DNA from: Hyphomicrobiales bacterium | GTDB lineage: Bacteria > Pseudomonadota > Alphaproteobacteria > Rhizobiales > HXMU1428-3 | Assembly (NCBI GenBank): GCA_017640685.1 | Contig: JAEPQF010000006.1 | Coordinates: forward strand, 5,160 to 49,371 | DNA: 44,212 nucleotides | Direction of reading: 5' to 3' | In this document: in pieces, positions 9,534-19,245 of the stretch | How the letters are laid out: each line of letters starts with the position of its first letter | How positions within the stretch are numbered: the stretch's first letter is position 1 | Translations under genes and position numbers: made by a program | The notes under the pieces: model-generated | Database searches by the model: none | The model's input: the letters and a program-made list of their open reading frames with translations, nothing else | What the model was told of the DNA's origin: nothing

Positions 9534-11111
9534 GTGAGCCAAATCTGTGAAATTTCAGCAGAGCTTATGAAGGTCAATCAAGCTGAATTAGAAACCATAG
9601 CCGAAAAATTATCTTGCCTCTTAAGCAAAGGGGATACTTTGTTCCTAAAAGGTGATTTAGGAGCTGGAAAATCCACTTTCGCCAGAGCGCTTATTAAAAG
9701 CTTAGCGAACAATTCAGAACTGGAAGTTCAAAGCCCAACTTTTCCCATTCTCATTCCTTATGAAACAGCAAAAGCTGATATTTCTCATTACGACCTTTAT
9801 CGCATCTCAGACTTTAGTGAAGTTGAAGAGCTAGGCCTTTATGACGAGTTAGATACTCACATCACCCTTATTGAATGGCCAGAGCAGCTTGGGCAAAATC
9901 ATAATATCAATGATCGTTTTGAAATTGGTCTAGAAGAAGCTGAACAAGAAAAAGGGAAAGAAGATCACCGCTTGCTAACGGTCAAAGCCTTTGGAAAACA
10001 AGAAAAAAAACTTGAACGTTTTTGTAAAATTGGTGAATTTTTAGAGGGTACAGATTGGCAAAATGCCCAGTGGCAATTCTTACAAGGAGATGCCTCAACC
10101 AGGTCTTACATCCGCTTGAGAGATGGCGCATCTGAAGCCCTCTTAATGAACGCACCTCCTCAACCAGATGGCCCACCCATTAGAGATGGCAAGCCTTATA
10201 GTCAAATCGCTCATTTAGCTGAAGATATGGCAAGCTTTGTCGCTGTCTCAAACGCGCTCATTGATGCAGGGCTTTCCGCACCAAAGGTTCACAAATTTAA
10301 TATCAAAGACGGTCTTTTGTTGATAAATGATCTTGGCGATCATCAGCTTTATCATATGATCGTGGAAGAAAATGCGAACCAGCAAAATTTATATGAAACT
10401 GCGATTGATATTTTATGCAAACTTCGCGAGCACAAACCTTCGCCCATGAAAGTCGGTGAGGGAATTTATCAACTCCCCTCTTATTCTCATGAGGCTTTGT
10501 CCATAGAAGCAGAATTGGTCATAGATTGGTATTGGCCGAAGTTAAAAAACACAAAAATCTCTGATAGTGATCGAGAGCATTATCAAAAGCTTTGGGCAAA
10601 GATGTTTGATTGTTTAGCACCAAATAACAATCATTGGGTTTTAAGGGATTTCCATTCGCCTAACCTGATGTATTTGCCAAATGAAAGCGGTGTGAAGTCA
10701 ATCGGCATCATAGATTTTCAAGATGCCGTTCTTGGCCATGCAGCCTATGATGTTGTTTCACTTTGCCAAGATGCCCGCATAACAGTACCTAAAGACGTCG
10801 AGCAGCATCTTCTCTCTCGCTATCTCAATCAAGCTGAAAGCAATGATCCATCTTTCGACAAAGAAGACTTCTTAAAAGCTTATGCAATCTTGGGAGCGCA
10901 GCGGGCGAGTAAATTGCTAGGTATTTTTGTACGTCTTGCTGTGAGAGATGGAAAAAAACACTATCTAGCTCACATCCCCCGCATTTGGGATTATTTAGAA
11001 CGCAATTTAAAACATCCTCATTTGATTGACATATTCAATTGGTACGAAACACATTTTCCAGATGATTTACGCATAAAATCTGAAGAAGATCTCAGTCGTG
11101 TCAGTAATTAA
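9534..11111 (+). CDS. TsaE-AmgK fusion: t6A ATPase plus N-acetylmuramate/GlcNAc kinase
   Basis: A 525-residue two-domain protein. Residues about 1-150 are TsaE (YjeE), with Walker A GDLGAGKST at 40-48; TsaE is the ATPase partner of TsaB/TsaD in making the t6A tRNA modification. Residues about 165-510 form an APH-type sugar kinase, with GDASTRSYIRL near the glycine-loop position, the Brenner motif RDFHSPN (D372) and IIDFQDA (D394). AmgK-like kinases phosphorylate MurNAc or GlcNAc at C1 in cell-wall recycling, and the next gene, murU, catalyses the next step. Start: GTG 9534 after TTTTTTGGAG; the gene begins 34 bases after divL. The fusion is known in alphaproteobacteria; single genes are the rule elsewhere. 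Confidence 0.9.
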   Translation: MSQICEISAELMKVNQAELETIAEKLSCLLSKGDTLFLKGDLGAGKSTFARALIKSLANNSELEVQSPTFPILIPYETAKADISHYDLYRISDFSEVEELGLYDELDTHITLIEWPEQLGQNHNINDRFEIGLEEAEQEKGKEDHRLLTVKAFGKQEKKLERFCKIGEFLEGTDWQNAQWQFLQGDASTRSYIRLRDGASEALLMNAPPQPDGPPIRDGKPYSQIAHLAEDMASFVAVSNALIDAGLSAPKVHKFNIKDGLLLINDLGDHQLYHMIVEENANQQNLYETAIDILCKLREHKPSPMKVGEGIYQLPSYSHEALSIEAELVIDWYWPKLKNTKISDSDREHYQKLWAKMFDCLAPNNNHWVLRDFHSPNLMYLPNESGVKSIGIIDFQDAVLGHAAYDVVSLCQDARITVPKDVEQHLLSRYLNQAESNDPSFDKEDFLKAYAILGAQRASKLLGIFVRLAVRDGKKHYLAHIPRIWDYLERNLKHPHLIDIFNWYETHFPDDLRIKSEEDLSRVSN

Positions 11112-11133
11112 TAAGTAACTAAATACTCAGAAA

Positions 11134-11189
11134 GCGATGGTTGCGAGCCCCGGTTGCAGGTGGGCAAGCTGAAGGAGCACTAAAAAGGA
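11134..11189 (+). repeat. Type I hairpin repeat before murU
   Basis: A left arm GGTTGC at 11139-11144 is followed by a full copy at 11151-11175 (GGTTGCAGGTGGGCAAGC) and the conserved tail GAGCACTAAAAAGG ending near 11187. Its purine-rich tail ends about ten bases before the murU start. Confidence 0.7.
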
Positions 11190-11199
11190 TTACTAGGGA

Positions 11200-11919
11200 A
11201 TGATCAAACAAGCATTTATCTTAGGGGCAGGCTTTGGTTCAAGAATGCGCCCTTTAACAGATACGATCCCAAAACCAATGGTCCCGCTTGCTGGCAAACC
11301 TTTGATTGATCACGTCATAGATCGTTTAACCTCTGTCGGTGTGGAAAAAATCGTCGTCAATGTTCATTACTTGGCTGATGTTCTTGAAAATCATTTGCGC
11401 AAAAAAAACGATGTAGAAATTATCATCTCGGACGAAAGAGATGAATTGCTAGATACAGGCGGCGGAGTTTTGAAAGCGCTCCACCATTTTGGCGATGAGC
11501 CATTTTTTATTCATAACTCAGATTCTGTTTGGGTTGAAAACGGACATAACAACCTGGCTGAAATGGTGAAACTATTCGATCCGCAAAAAATGGACAATTT
11601 ACTTTGCTTAGCCAATAGACATACATCTCTTGGCTATGACGGCAATGGAGACTTTCTCTTAAGCAATGAATATCTGATCAGCAGAAAACCGAAAGAAGTC
11701 GCATCTGACCATGTTTTCATAGGAGCCAGTATCGCGACTAAAAACTTGTTTGATCAAAGCCCAACAGGCCCCTTTTCTCTCAATAAATTATGGGATGCTG
11801 CCATTGCCAAAAATCGCGTTTACGGCATCAAACATCAAGGCATTTGGATGCATGTGGGGACAACTGAGGCCTTAAGCCAAGCAGAGGATTGCATTCGCCA
11901 ATCCGAACTAACATTATAA
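11200..11919 (+). CDS. murU: N-acetylmuramate alpha-1-phosphate uridylyltransferase
   Basis: A 239-residue nucleotidyltransferase of the sugar-1-phosphate type. The nucleotide-binding loop LGAGFGSRMRPLTD and the following KP lie at residues 8-26; LDTGGG at 84-89 and the metal-binding aspartate in HNSDSV (D108) follow. In Pseudomonas and relatives MurU makes UDP-MurNAc from MurNAc-1-phosphate, bypassing de novo synthesis and the fosfomycin target MurA. The AmgK domain directly upstream supports this role over glucose-1-phosphate or mannose-1-phosphate transferases, which share the motifs. An AGGGA sequence directly precedes the ATG. Confidence 0.85.
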   Translation: MIKQAFILGAGFGSRMRPLTDTIPKPMVPLAGKPLIDHVIDRLTSVGVEKIVVNVHYLADVLENHLRKKNDVEIIISDERDELLDTGGGVLKALHHFGDEPFFIHNSDSVWVENGHNNLAEMVKLFDPQKMDNLLCLANRHTSLGYDGNGDFLLSNEYLISRKPKEVASDHVFIGASIATKNLFDQSPTGPFSLNKLWDAAIAKNRVYGIKHQGIWMHVGTTEALSQAEDCIRQSELTL

Positions 11920-12024
11920 ATATAATTACAGACGTTTGCGTACTAAATTGCTCATTCATATGATTTGAGTGAGTATTTAAGTTGAAAAAAGATATTCAAT
12001 TTAAGTTAACGCGGCTACAACCTC

Positions 12025-12050
12025 GGTTGCTAGTAGGCAACTTAAGAGTC
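12025..12050 (+). repeat. Type I hairpin repeat
   Basis: GGTTGC (12025-12030), TAGTA loop, GGCAACTTAAG. It is in the same orientation as its neighbours and stands about 60 bases before the nested copy at 12084. Confidence 0.7.
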
Positions 12051-12083
12051 GCAAAAAGAGTGGGCCTTAAGCTGTACAAATGT

Positions 12084-12152
12084 GGCGGTTGCTTGTGCCG
12101 GATGCATTGTGGGCATCTGAAGGCACACTAAGAGAGGGCAACCTGAAGCTGC
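12084..12152 (+). repeat. Type I repeat inserted in the loop of another type I repeat
   Basis: The outer copy begins GGCGGTTGCTTGTG (12084-12097) and continues GGCAACCTGAAGC from 12137. Between them lie 39 bases that form a second copy, with arms GGATGC/GGCATCT, a six-base outer stem TGTGCC/GGCACA that uses outer-copy bases from 12094, and the tail ACTAAGAGAG. Removing 12098-12136 restores an uninterrupted consensus outer copy. Confidence 0.85.
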
Positions 12153-12160
12153 ATCAAATC

Positions 12161-12191
12161 GCGGCGGTTGCTTGTGGGCATCTAAAGGCAC
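12161..12191 (+). repeat. Chimeric type I repeat with mismatched arms
   Basis: The left arm is of the GGTTGC class and the right arm of the GGCATCT class (GGTTGCTTGTGGGCATCT), leaving one T-T mismatch in the stem. The outer closure GCC...GGC is nearly kept. It looks like an exchange between two stem classes, or a point change awaiting compensation. Confidence 0.7.
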
Positions 12192-12214
12192 AACCAAAGA
12201 AGAGTCCTATTGTG

Positions 12215-15200
12215 ATGACAAATATTGTTCATATTCCATCAACAGCCCCGTTTCTAGATAGTCTTGTCTCAGCTATCCTAGAAGGCTCACTTCCCTTTCA
12301 AAAAGGGGAAGCTCCAAAAGTTGAAGAACTTGCGAACATCACTTTATTACTTCCCACAAGACGGGCATGCCGTGTCTGCGGTGAAGCTTTTTTAAGACTG
12401 TCAAAAAGCAAAGCGATCATCCTGCCAACCATTCGCCCTTTAGGTGATGGAGATGATGATGAAGGCTTGATCTATGAAGCGCTAAACAGTGGTTTTGGTG
12501 CAAAAGGAAATGATCAAAGCCTCATAGATATGAAACCGGCAGTCTCGAGCCTCGAGCGACACCTCATATTAACTCAAGCGATACTCAGTTGGCGAAAGAA
12601 CCCAGATTTAACTCCAGAGCCACACTTGACTAAGGAGCAAGAGCAACAAGAAAGCCAGATAAAACCAGCCCAAGCCTCTTTGATGGCCCATGAGCTTGCT
12701 AAATTAATTGATAATGCTGAGACAGAAGAAGTTGACCTTTCCAAATTAGAAGAAATAGTGCCAGACCAGTTCTCAGAGCATTGGCAACACACGTTAGATT
12801 TTCTAACCATCATCACCAAAGTCTGGCCAGACTATTTAAAAGCAACAGACCAGTTAAGCCAAGCCTCAAGACGCAATCTTTTGCTAAATAAAGAAACCGA
12901 ACGTTTAGAGAATGATAAACCAGATGCCCCAATCATCATCGCTGGTTCAACAGGTAGTGTCCCAGCTGCCGCCCGGTTAATGAAAGCTGTTGCCAACTTA
13001 AAAAATGGTGTGATTGTACTCCCCGGCCTTGATCAAACTCTCGATGAAAAAGCATTCGCCAATCTAGTCCCTAACCACCCAGAACACCCACAATTTGGTT
13101 TATCAAAACTATGCGCAGATATCGGCGTCTCAAGATCAGATATCAAAGCGGTAGAGGGAACTATAAGAACTGCTAGTGAGGTATCGTTAACGGCATTTAT
13201 AAGTGAAGCTCTCCGTCCATCCAGCTCAACAGAGCAATGGCAAGATTACATTAAAAAATTAGAAGAAACCCCAGCTGAAAAAGAAAACTTAAAAGCTGGG
13301 TTTGAAAATATTTCTCTCAACCTTGCGCGAGATGCACAAGAAGAAGCAGAGATGGTCTCACTTATCTTGCGCCGCACCGCTGAGGAAGAAAAGCAAACAG
13401 CGGCCCTCGTCACACCAGATAGATTGTTAGCAAGACGCGTCGCTGTTCGCTTGGAAGAATGGGGAATTAAAGTCGATGACTCAGGTGGCCGCCCACTCGC
13501 CAAAACCATGCCAGGTGCTTTTTTCGATAGTATCATTCAATGCCAGAATTCAGGCTTTGAACCAGCCTTTCTTTTGGCACTTTTAAAGCATCCACTCACA
13601 AGCCTCGGGCTTGAACGCGGTGATAGTCGGTTAGCAGCCAGAGCCCTTGAAATATCAACTCTAAGACAACCTTGGATGGGAAGAGGGCTGGAAGGCTTAA
13701 TCAAAACCTTTCAAACAATGAAAGATCTGTGCCTTCAAGAAAGTTCAGATGAAGCAGAGAAAATAGAAGAAAAACTTACGCAAAGCGATGTGCACATTCA
13801 CCCCGCCATCAAACGCTTAAAAGAAGAAGAATGGAAACTCGCCGAGCAGTTGTTAGAGCGTTTGGTAAAAGCTTTCGCGCCATTATCAAAGCTATTTCAA
13901 TCATCAAATGATCATAATCTACAAAGCTTTTTAGAAGCCCATATTTTCACAGCAGAGCATCTCGCTCAATCCTTTGAAGAGCGAGAACAATTTGATCAGG
14001 CTAAGAACGCTGATGAACATGAGGACTTAGAAATTGGTAGCCAATTGTGGGCTGGTGCTGCTGGCGAACAATTGGCAAAACTCTGTGCTGAAATCATTTC
14101 AATTAAAAATATCTCTCCCAATTTAAAAGCAAGAGATTACCCAGAATTTTATCGAAGCTTAATCGCTGGGGAAACCGTTCGCCCACTCACACCAGTTCAT
14201 CCAAGAATTTTCATTTGGGGTCCGTTTGAAGCCCGCTTGCAACAAACAGATGTTGTCATCCTAGGCGGTCTAAATGAAGGCACTTGGCCAAATACGGCGA
14301 ACGCAAACCCATGGCTCTCTCGCCCCATGTGCCAAGAACTTGGCTTACCAGCACCAGAGCAGCACATTGGGTATGGCGCGCACGACTTTGCCTCACTCCT
14401 CTGCGCTAAAAATGTTTATTTAACAAGAGCTGGTAAAACCGATGGCGTGCAAACTGTGCCATCAAGATGGATCATGCGGATGACCGCTTTGCTAGATGGC
14501 CTAGAGGCTGGCGAATTTTTAAAAGCCAAAACAACAGAACCATTTGATCAATGGGCAGCACTTAGAGATAAAGTCGAGCCAGCCACTAAAATTAAAAGTC
14601 CAGCTCCAAAGCCTCCAGTGGATGCCCGCCCGCGCCGCCTAAGCGTCACCCGCATTGAAGAATGGATTGCCAACCCTTACAGCATTTTCGCCCGTTCAAT
14701 TTTAAAACTCACGCCCTTAGAGCCCTTAGGTGCCCCACCCAATGCTGCCATGCGCGGTCAAATCATTCACAAAGCCATGCAAATTTTCACAGAGCGATAC
14801 CCAAAATCATTGCCTCTCAATAGTGAAGAAGAATTGGCGAAAATTTCAGCTGAGCTAATGACAGAAATTGCCAACCACCCTCAAATCGGCACATTCTGGC
14901 AACCTAGATTTGAGCGCTTCACCAAATGGTTCGCTGAAACAGAACCAGCCAGACGAAGTGGCTTGAAAGAATGCCACACAGAATTAAATGGCTGGCTAGA
15001 AGTGAAAGCACTATTTGCGTCATTTGTCCTAACGGCAAGAGCTGACAGAATAGACGAAGCTGAAGATGGTCGTTTTCATATTTATGATTATAAAACTGGA
15101 ACAGTGCCAAGTCCCTCTAAAGTCAAAGCGCTCTTCAGCCCGCAATTACCATTAGAAGCTGCCATTCAACAAGAGGCCGGTTTTAAAGGTTTACAAAAAG

Positions 15201-15466
15201 GTGAGGTAACAGCCCTTTCTTACATCGCCGCAAAGGGAGGAAGCCCTGCAAGTGTAGAGACCACAATTGATGGCGAACAAATGGGCGAGCTCATTGAGCA
15301 ATCCCTAAAGCAACTGGAGAACTTGGTCGCTAAATTTGATAAAGCTGACACGCCTTACAAGGCACTTCGCCGTCATGATTTTAAAGGTCATTATGAATAT
15401 GATGATTACGCTCACTTAGCCCGCGTGCAAGAATGGGGCGCTGAAGATGAGAGCGAGGACAAGTAA
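12215..15466 (+). CDS. addB: Double-strand-break repair protein AddB (alphaproteobacterial)
   Basis: A 1083-residue subunit of the AddAB helicase-nuclease. The N-terminus starts MTNIVHIPSTAPFLDSL and has a helicase-like motif LLLPTRRACR at 44-53. The C-terminal RecB-type nuclease domain has RGQIIHKAMQ near residue 846 and the catalytic IYDYKTG near 955. I chose ATG 12215 after AAGAAGAG. An in-frame ATG at 12080 would add 45 residues translated wholly from type I repeats, with no homology to AddB. AddB works with AddA, encoded with a one-base overlap, to resect broken DNA ends for RecA. The iron-sulfur cluster cysteines of Firmicutes AddB are not obvious here. Confidence 0.93.
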   Translation: MTNIVHIPSTAPFLDSLVSAILEGSLPFQKGEAPKVEELANITLLLPTRRACRVCGEAFLRLSKSKAIILPTIRPLGDGDDDEGLIYEALNSGFGAKGNDQSLIDMKPAVSSLERHLILTQAILSWRKNPDLTPEPHLTKEQEQQESQIKPAQASLMAHELAKLIDNAETEEVDLSKLEEIVPDQFSEHWQHTLDFLTIITKVWPDYLKATDQLSQASRRNLLLNKETERLENDKPDAPIIIAGSTGSVPAAARLMKAVANLKNGVIVLPGLDQTLDEKAFANLVPNHPEHPQFGLSKLCADIGVSRSDIKAVEGTIRTASEVSLTAFISEALRPSSSTEQWQDYIKKLEETPAEKENLKAGFENISLNLARDAQEEAEMVSLILRRTAEEEKQTAALVTPDRLLARRVAVRLEEWGIKVDDSGGRPLAKTMPGAFFDSIIQCQNSGFEPAFLLALLKHPLTSLGLERGDSRLAARALEISTLRQPWMGRGLEGLIKTFQTMKDLCLQESSDEAEKIEEKLTQSDVHIHPAIKRLKEEEWKLAEQLLERLVKAFAPLSKLFQSSNDHNLQSFLEAHIFTAEHLAQSFEEREQFDQAKNADEHEDLEIGSQLWAGAAGEQLAKLCAEIISIKNISPNLKARDYPEFYRSLIAGETVRPLTPVHPRIFIWGPFEARLQQTDVVILGGLNEGTWPNTANANPWLSRPMCQELGLPAPEQHIGYGAHDFASLLCAKNVYLTRAGKTDGVQTVPSRWIMRMTALLDGLEAGEFLKAKTTEPFDQWAALRDKVEPATKIKSPAPKPPVDARPRRLSVTRIEEWIANPYSIFARSILKLTPLEPLGAPPNAAMRGQIIHKAMQIFTERYPKSLPLNSEEELAKISAELMTEIANHPQIGTFWQPRFERFTKWFAETEPARRSGLKECHTELNGWLEVKALFASFVLTARADRIDEAEDGRFHIYDYKTGTVPSPSKVKALFSPQLPLEAAIQQEAGFKGLQKGEVTALSYIAAKGGSPASVETTIDGEQMGELIEQSLKQLENLVAKFDKADTPYKALRRHDFKGHYEYDDYAHLARVQEWGAEDESEDK

Positions 15467-18400
15467 TGAACAAACATTCTGTAGAGCCAATAGTTGATCT
15501 CACAAAAATTTATGAGCAAACAACCATAAGCCAGGCCAACGCGGCAGATCCGAAAACATCTGCTTTCGTTTCGGCCAATGCAGGCACTGGCAAAACATAC
15601 ATCCTAGTTAATCGTGTGCTGCGACTTTTGTTGCGCGGTAATGAACCCCATAAAATTTTGTGTCTTACTTTCACCAAAGCCGCCGCCGCTGAAATGGAAA
15701 ACCGGCTGTTTGAAACATTGGCCAAATGGGTCACCATGCCCACTGAAGATCTATTAGATCGTGACAACAATGAAAGCCTCGCCAAAGTTTTAGGAAAAGA
15801 GCCAAAAGAGCAAGAAATAGAACTCGCCCGCCGTCTCTTTGCAAAATCAATTGAAACCCCTGGCGGCATGAAGGTGCAAACCATTCATAGTTTTTGCGAA
15901 AAGCTGTTGCAGCGCTTCCCATTAGAAGCCGAAGTGCCACCGCACTTTAAAGTGCTCGATGAAACGGTCGCAAGTGACATCATCAAGCGCGCTATGGATC
16001 AAGTGCTCACAAAAGCTTTGAAAAATCCTCAAAGTGAGGAAAGCGAAGCTTTAAGCAAAGTCATCAGCTTTATAAATGATAGCCAGTTTGAAAGTCTCAT
16101 CTCAAATGCCTTGCAACAAAAAGCCGTTTGGGGCCCGCTCATCTCACCAGATAAGAAAGCGCTCATCGCCTCTTTATCAACCCTGTTGCAATTACCAGAA
16201 AATCAATCATTACCACACTGGCAAGAACAAATGGCGAGCTCAATTGATGACGAGCTCATAAAATCTCTTGTGCCGATTTTGAATGATGAAGGAAGTAAAA
16301 GAGATGGCGAACTGGCCAAAAAACTTGATGAAGCGCTGAACACGAAATCAAATGATCACCGTATCAGAACGTTGCAAAAAGCGTTTTTAACAGAGAAAAA
16401 TGAACCACGCTCTGAAAAGACACTGCTCACCAAAGCCATCAAAGAAAATTATCCTGCAATAGCAAGTCAGCTTTTCAGAGCACAAGGCAGTTTTTATGAA
16501 GCCTTTATCGCCTATGAAAGTTTGATGGTAGCGGACGCCACAAAATCTTTGCTTATTTTGGCAGATAAAATCATCACTCTTTATGAGCAGCAAAAACGCA
16601 TCCGCGCTGCATTAGATTATCAAGATTTAATTGAAAAAACAGCCTCACTTTTAAGCTCTCGTCAAAACACAGCCTGGGTCTTGTATAAACTCGATCAAGG
16701 TCTCGATCATATTTTGGTTGATGAAGCCCAAGATACAAGCCCCGAACAATGGCAGGTGATCACCAGCCTAACAGAAGAGTTCTTTTTTAGTGAAGGCGCC
16801 AGAGACGCCATTATAAAAACAGATAAATCAGATAACACTGACCAAAAATACGACCGCCGCATTGAAGAGCGCACACTGTTTGCTGTGGGGGATGAGAAGC
16901 AATCCATCTATGGCTTCCAGGGAGCCGAGCCAAAACAATTCAGTGAAATGGGTGAGCACTTTACAAAAAGTGCAGAACGCGCCAATAAAAATTTTAAAAC
17001 CATTCCGCTCAACCTATCCTTTCGTTCAACCAGTGCAGTTTTAAATTCAGTTGACCTTGTTTTTCAAAAACCTCACTTGAGAGATTGCCTCACAATGTCG
17101 GGCGCAGAAATCACTCATTATTCCAATCGTCAGCTAGAAACGGGCTTGGTTGAAATCTGGGATACTGAAAAGGATGAAAAACTAGAAAAATCAGAAGCCT
17201 TTAATCCACTTGAAGAAGGCGAAGCTCATAACGCAAGTGGCCGCTGCGCTGAAAGAATAGCAAAGCAAATCAGAACCTGGCTTGATGAAGGGGAGATCTT
17301 AGCTTCAAAAGGGCGCCCGGTTGAAGCGGGTGACATCCTCATTCTTGTTCGCAAACGCGCCCCCTTCGCCCCTATGATCATCAGAGCCTTAAAGGCGCAA
17401 AACATCCCCGTCGCTGGCGCAGACCGTATTGTCATCACAGAGCAATTAGCGGTGATGGATATGCTCGCCCTCGGTGATTTTCTTCTCCTTCCTGAAGATG
17501 ACCTTGCACTAGCATGTGTTTTAAAAAGCCCAATCTTCAACCTGGATGATGATGATCTGTTCCAACTTTCCCATGGTCGTAAAGGCTCACTCTGGCAAAG
17601 TTTGCGTTATTTCGCCAAACGGGAAGAAAAATATAACGAGGTCGCAAGCCAACTCAGCCTCTGGCTTTCAAGAGCAGACATCCTGCCGCCCTTTGAATTT
17701 TTCGCCAACCTTCTTGAAGGAGAGGGCTTGCGCAAAAAATTCATCGCTCGCTTAGGTGCGGTTGCTGGAGATGCGCTTGATGAGTTTATCAATCTCTCCC
17801 TTCAATATGATGAGCTAGAGCCTCCATCCTTGCAAGGCTTTCTTTCTTGGCTCCGCCGCTCAGGGGCAGAAGTAAAACGCGATATGGAAAAGGGGCGCAA
17901 TGAAGTGCGCGTTATGACAGTCCATGGTGCTAAAGGCCTTGAGGCTGACATTGTCTTCTTGCCAGACACCTGCTCAAGCAAATCAGCAAGCCAATCTGAA
18001 AGCTTGCTAAAAATCAAACAGCCAGACTTGCCTGAAAGTCCGAAAAATAAAAACCTGGTCTCAACCACGCTTTGGTCATTGCCTAACAAAAGTCACCTGG
18101 CGCCCATTAAAGAAGCACGTAACGCAATTTCTGAAGACGCAAAAAGCGAACAAATGCGCCTGCTTTATGTGGCCATGACAAGAGCAAGAGACCGCCTTTA
18201 TGTTTGTGGGTTTGAAGGCACAAGAGGGCGCTCAAAAGATTGTTGGTACAACCTGATTGATGAAGGGTTAGAAGGGCACCTTAAAGAGATCAAAAAAACA
18301 GATGGCACAACCGTTCGCCAGTTCCAAACAGGGGAACAATCAAAACCAATTGAAAAGAGCCAAACAGAAGAAGAGGAAACGCACACACCGCCATTGCCAG

Positions 18401-19080
18401 AGTGGGCCAAAACCAAAGCAATCACTGAACCAGTGCGCACCATTCCGGTTGCCCCCTCAAGTGTCATTCCTTATGAAACACCAGAAGATGATGAGGATAA
18501 ACTCCCGGTCGAGCCAGCTCTCATCAGCCCTAAGAAAATGGGGGATGATGGCCGTTTTATCAGAGGGCGCTTGGTTCACAAACTTCTGGAGTATCTCCCT
18601 GATGTAGCAGAAAGTGAGAGACTTAAAGCGGCTGAAACACTTGCCAAACATCATGGACGAGATTTGAGAAAAGAACATCAAATCTCAATCATCAATGAAA
18701 CTTTGGCAATCATAAATAATACTGATTACAAAGATTTATTTGGACCAGGTTCTAAAGCAGAAGTTTCATTAATCGCCAAAATAACGCCGAAGAAAACAGG
18801 CGCAACGCCTATTCTTTTACAAGGCCAAATTGATAGGCTAGTGGTGAAAGAAAACGAAATTTTGATCATAGATTATAAATCAAACAGGCCAAGTCCACGA
18901 AAACTTGAAGATGTTGCAGAGGCCTATCAAGCTCAATTAGCCGCATATCGCATTGCATTGAGGGAGATTTACCCTCATCACAAGCTGAAATCAGCTCTAT
19001 TGTGGACAGATGGACCATATTTGATGGAAATTCCAGATGATATGTTAGATAAATATGAAGCAATTTTGAACAAGGAATAG
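15466..19080 (+). CDS. addA: Double-strand-break repair helicase-nuclease AddA
   Basis: A 1204-residue UvrD/RecB-family helicase. Walker A is ANAGTGKT (37-44); Walker B is LVDEAQDTSPEQW; further motifs are GDEKQSIYGFQGAEP, MTVHGAKGLE and LLYVAMTRARDRLYV. The C-terminal nuclease has RGRLVHKLLE, GQIDRL and IIDYKSNR near residue 1135. Its ATG shares the last A of the addB stop (TAATG), indicating translational coupling. AddAB replaces RecBCD in alphaproteobacteria and loads RecA at breaks. Confidence 0.96.
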   Translation: MNKHSVEPIVDLTKIYEQTTISQANAADPKTSAFVSANAGTGKTYILVNRVLRLLLRGNEPHKILCLTFTKAAAAEMENRLFETLAKWVTMPTEDLLDRDNNESLAKVLGKEPKEQEIELARRLFAKSIETPGGMKVQTIHSFCEKLLQRFPLEAEVPPHFKVLDETVASDIIKRAMDQVLTKALKNPQSEESEALSKVISFINDSQFESLISNALQQKAVWGPLISPDKKALIASLSTLLQLPENQSLPHWQEQMASSIDDELIKSLVPILNDEGSKRDGELAKKLDEALNTKSNDHRIRTLQKAFLTEKNEPRSEKTLLTKAIKENYPAIASQLFRAQGSFYEAFIAYESLMVADATKSLLILADKIITLYEQQKRIRAALDYQDLIEKTASLLSSRQNTAWVLYKLDQGLDHILVDEAQDTSPEQWQVITSLTEEFFFSEGARDAIIKTDKSDNTDQKYDRRIEERTLFAVGDEKQSIYGFQGAEPKQFSEMGEHFTKSAERANKNFKTIPLNLSFRSTSAVLNSVDLVFQKPHLRDCLTMSGAEITHYSNRQLETGLVEIWDTEKDEKLEKSEAFNPLEEGEAHNASGRCAERIAKQIRTWLDEGEILASKGRPVEAGDILILVRKRAPFAPMIIRALKAQNIPVAGADRIVITEQLAVMDMLALGDFLLLPEDDLALACVLKSPIFNLDDDDLFQLSHGRKGSLWQSLRYFAKREEKYNEVASQLSLWLSRADILPPFEFFANLLEGEGLRKKFIARLGAVAGDALDEFINLSLQYDELEPPSLQGFLSWLRRSGAEVKRDMEKGRNEVRVMTVHGAKGLEADIVFLPDTCSSKSASQSESLLKIKQPDLPESPKNKNLVSTTLWSLPNKSHLAPIKEARNAISEDAKSEQMRLLYVAMTRARDRLYVCGFEGTRGRSKDCWYNLIDEGLEGHLKEIKKTDGTTVRQFQTGEQSKPIEKSQTEEEETHTPPLPEWAKTKAITEPVRTIPVAPSSVIPYETPEDDEDKLPVEPALISPKKMGDDGRFIRGRLVHKLLEYLPDVAESERLKAAETLAKHHGRDLRKEHQISIINETLAIINNTDYKDLFGPGSKAEVSLIAKITPKKTGATPILLQGQIDRLVVKENEILIIDYKSNRPSPRKLEDVAEAYQAQLAAYRIALREIYPHHKLKSALLWTDGPYLMEIPDDMLDKYEAILNKE

Positions 19081-19245
19081 CCGATAAAGGGCAGGGGATG
19101 AAAATCTGAAGACTTGACTTTATTTCATTCGTTCCTATTTTCTAGCTAACAAGAAAACGAGCCGAAAAGCTTTCAATTTTTATTTGTCCAAGTGACTAAA
19201 AATAAAAGCTGAAACACAAAGCTAAATACACAAAGGATGAGAAAA

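Noticed and set aside
18302-18607. 101-residue plus-strand frame inside addA
   Set aside because: Alternative-frame shadow of addA; low-complexity Gln/Lys/Ser composition.
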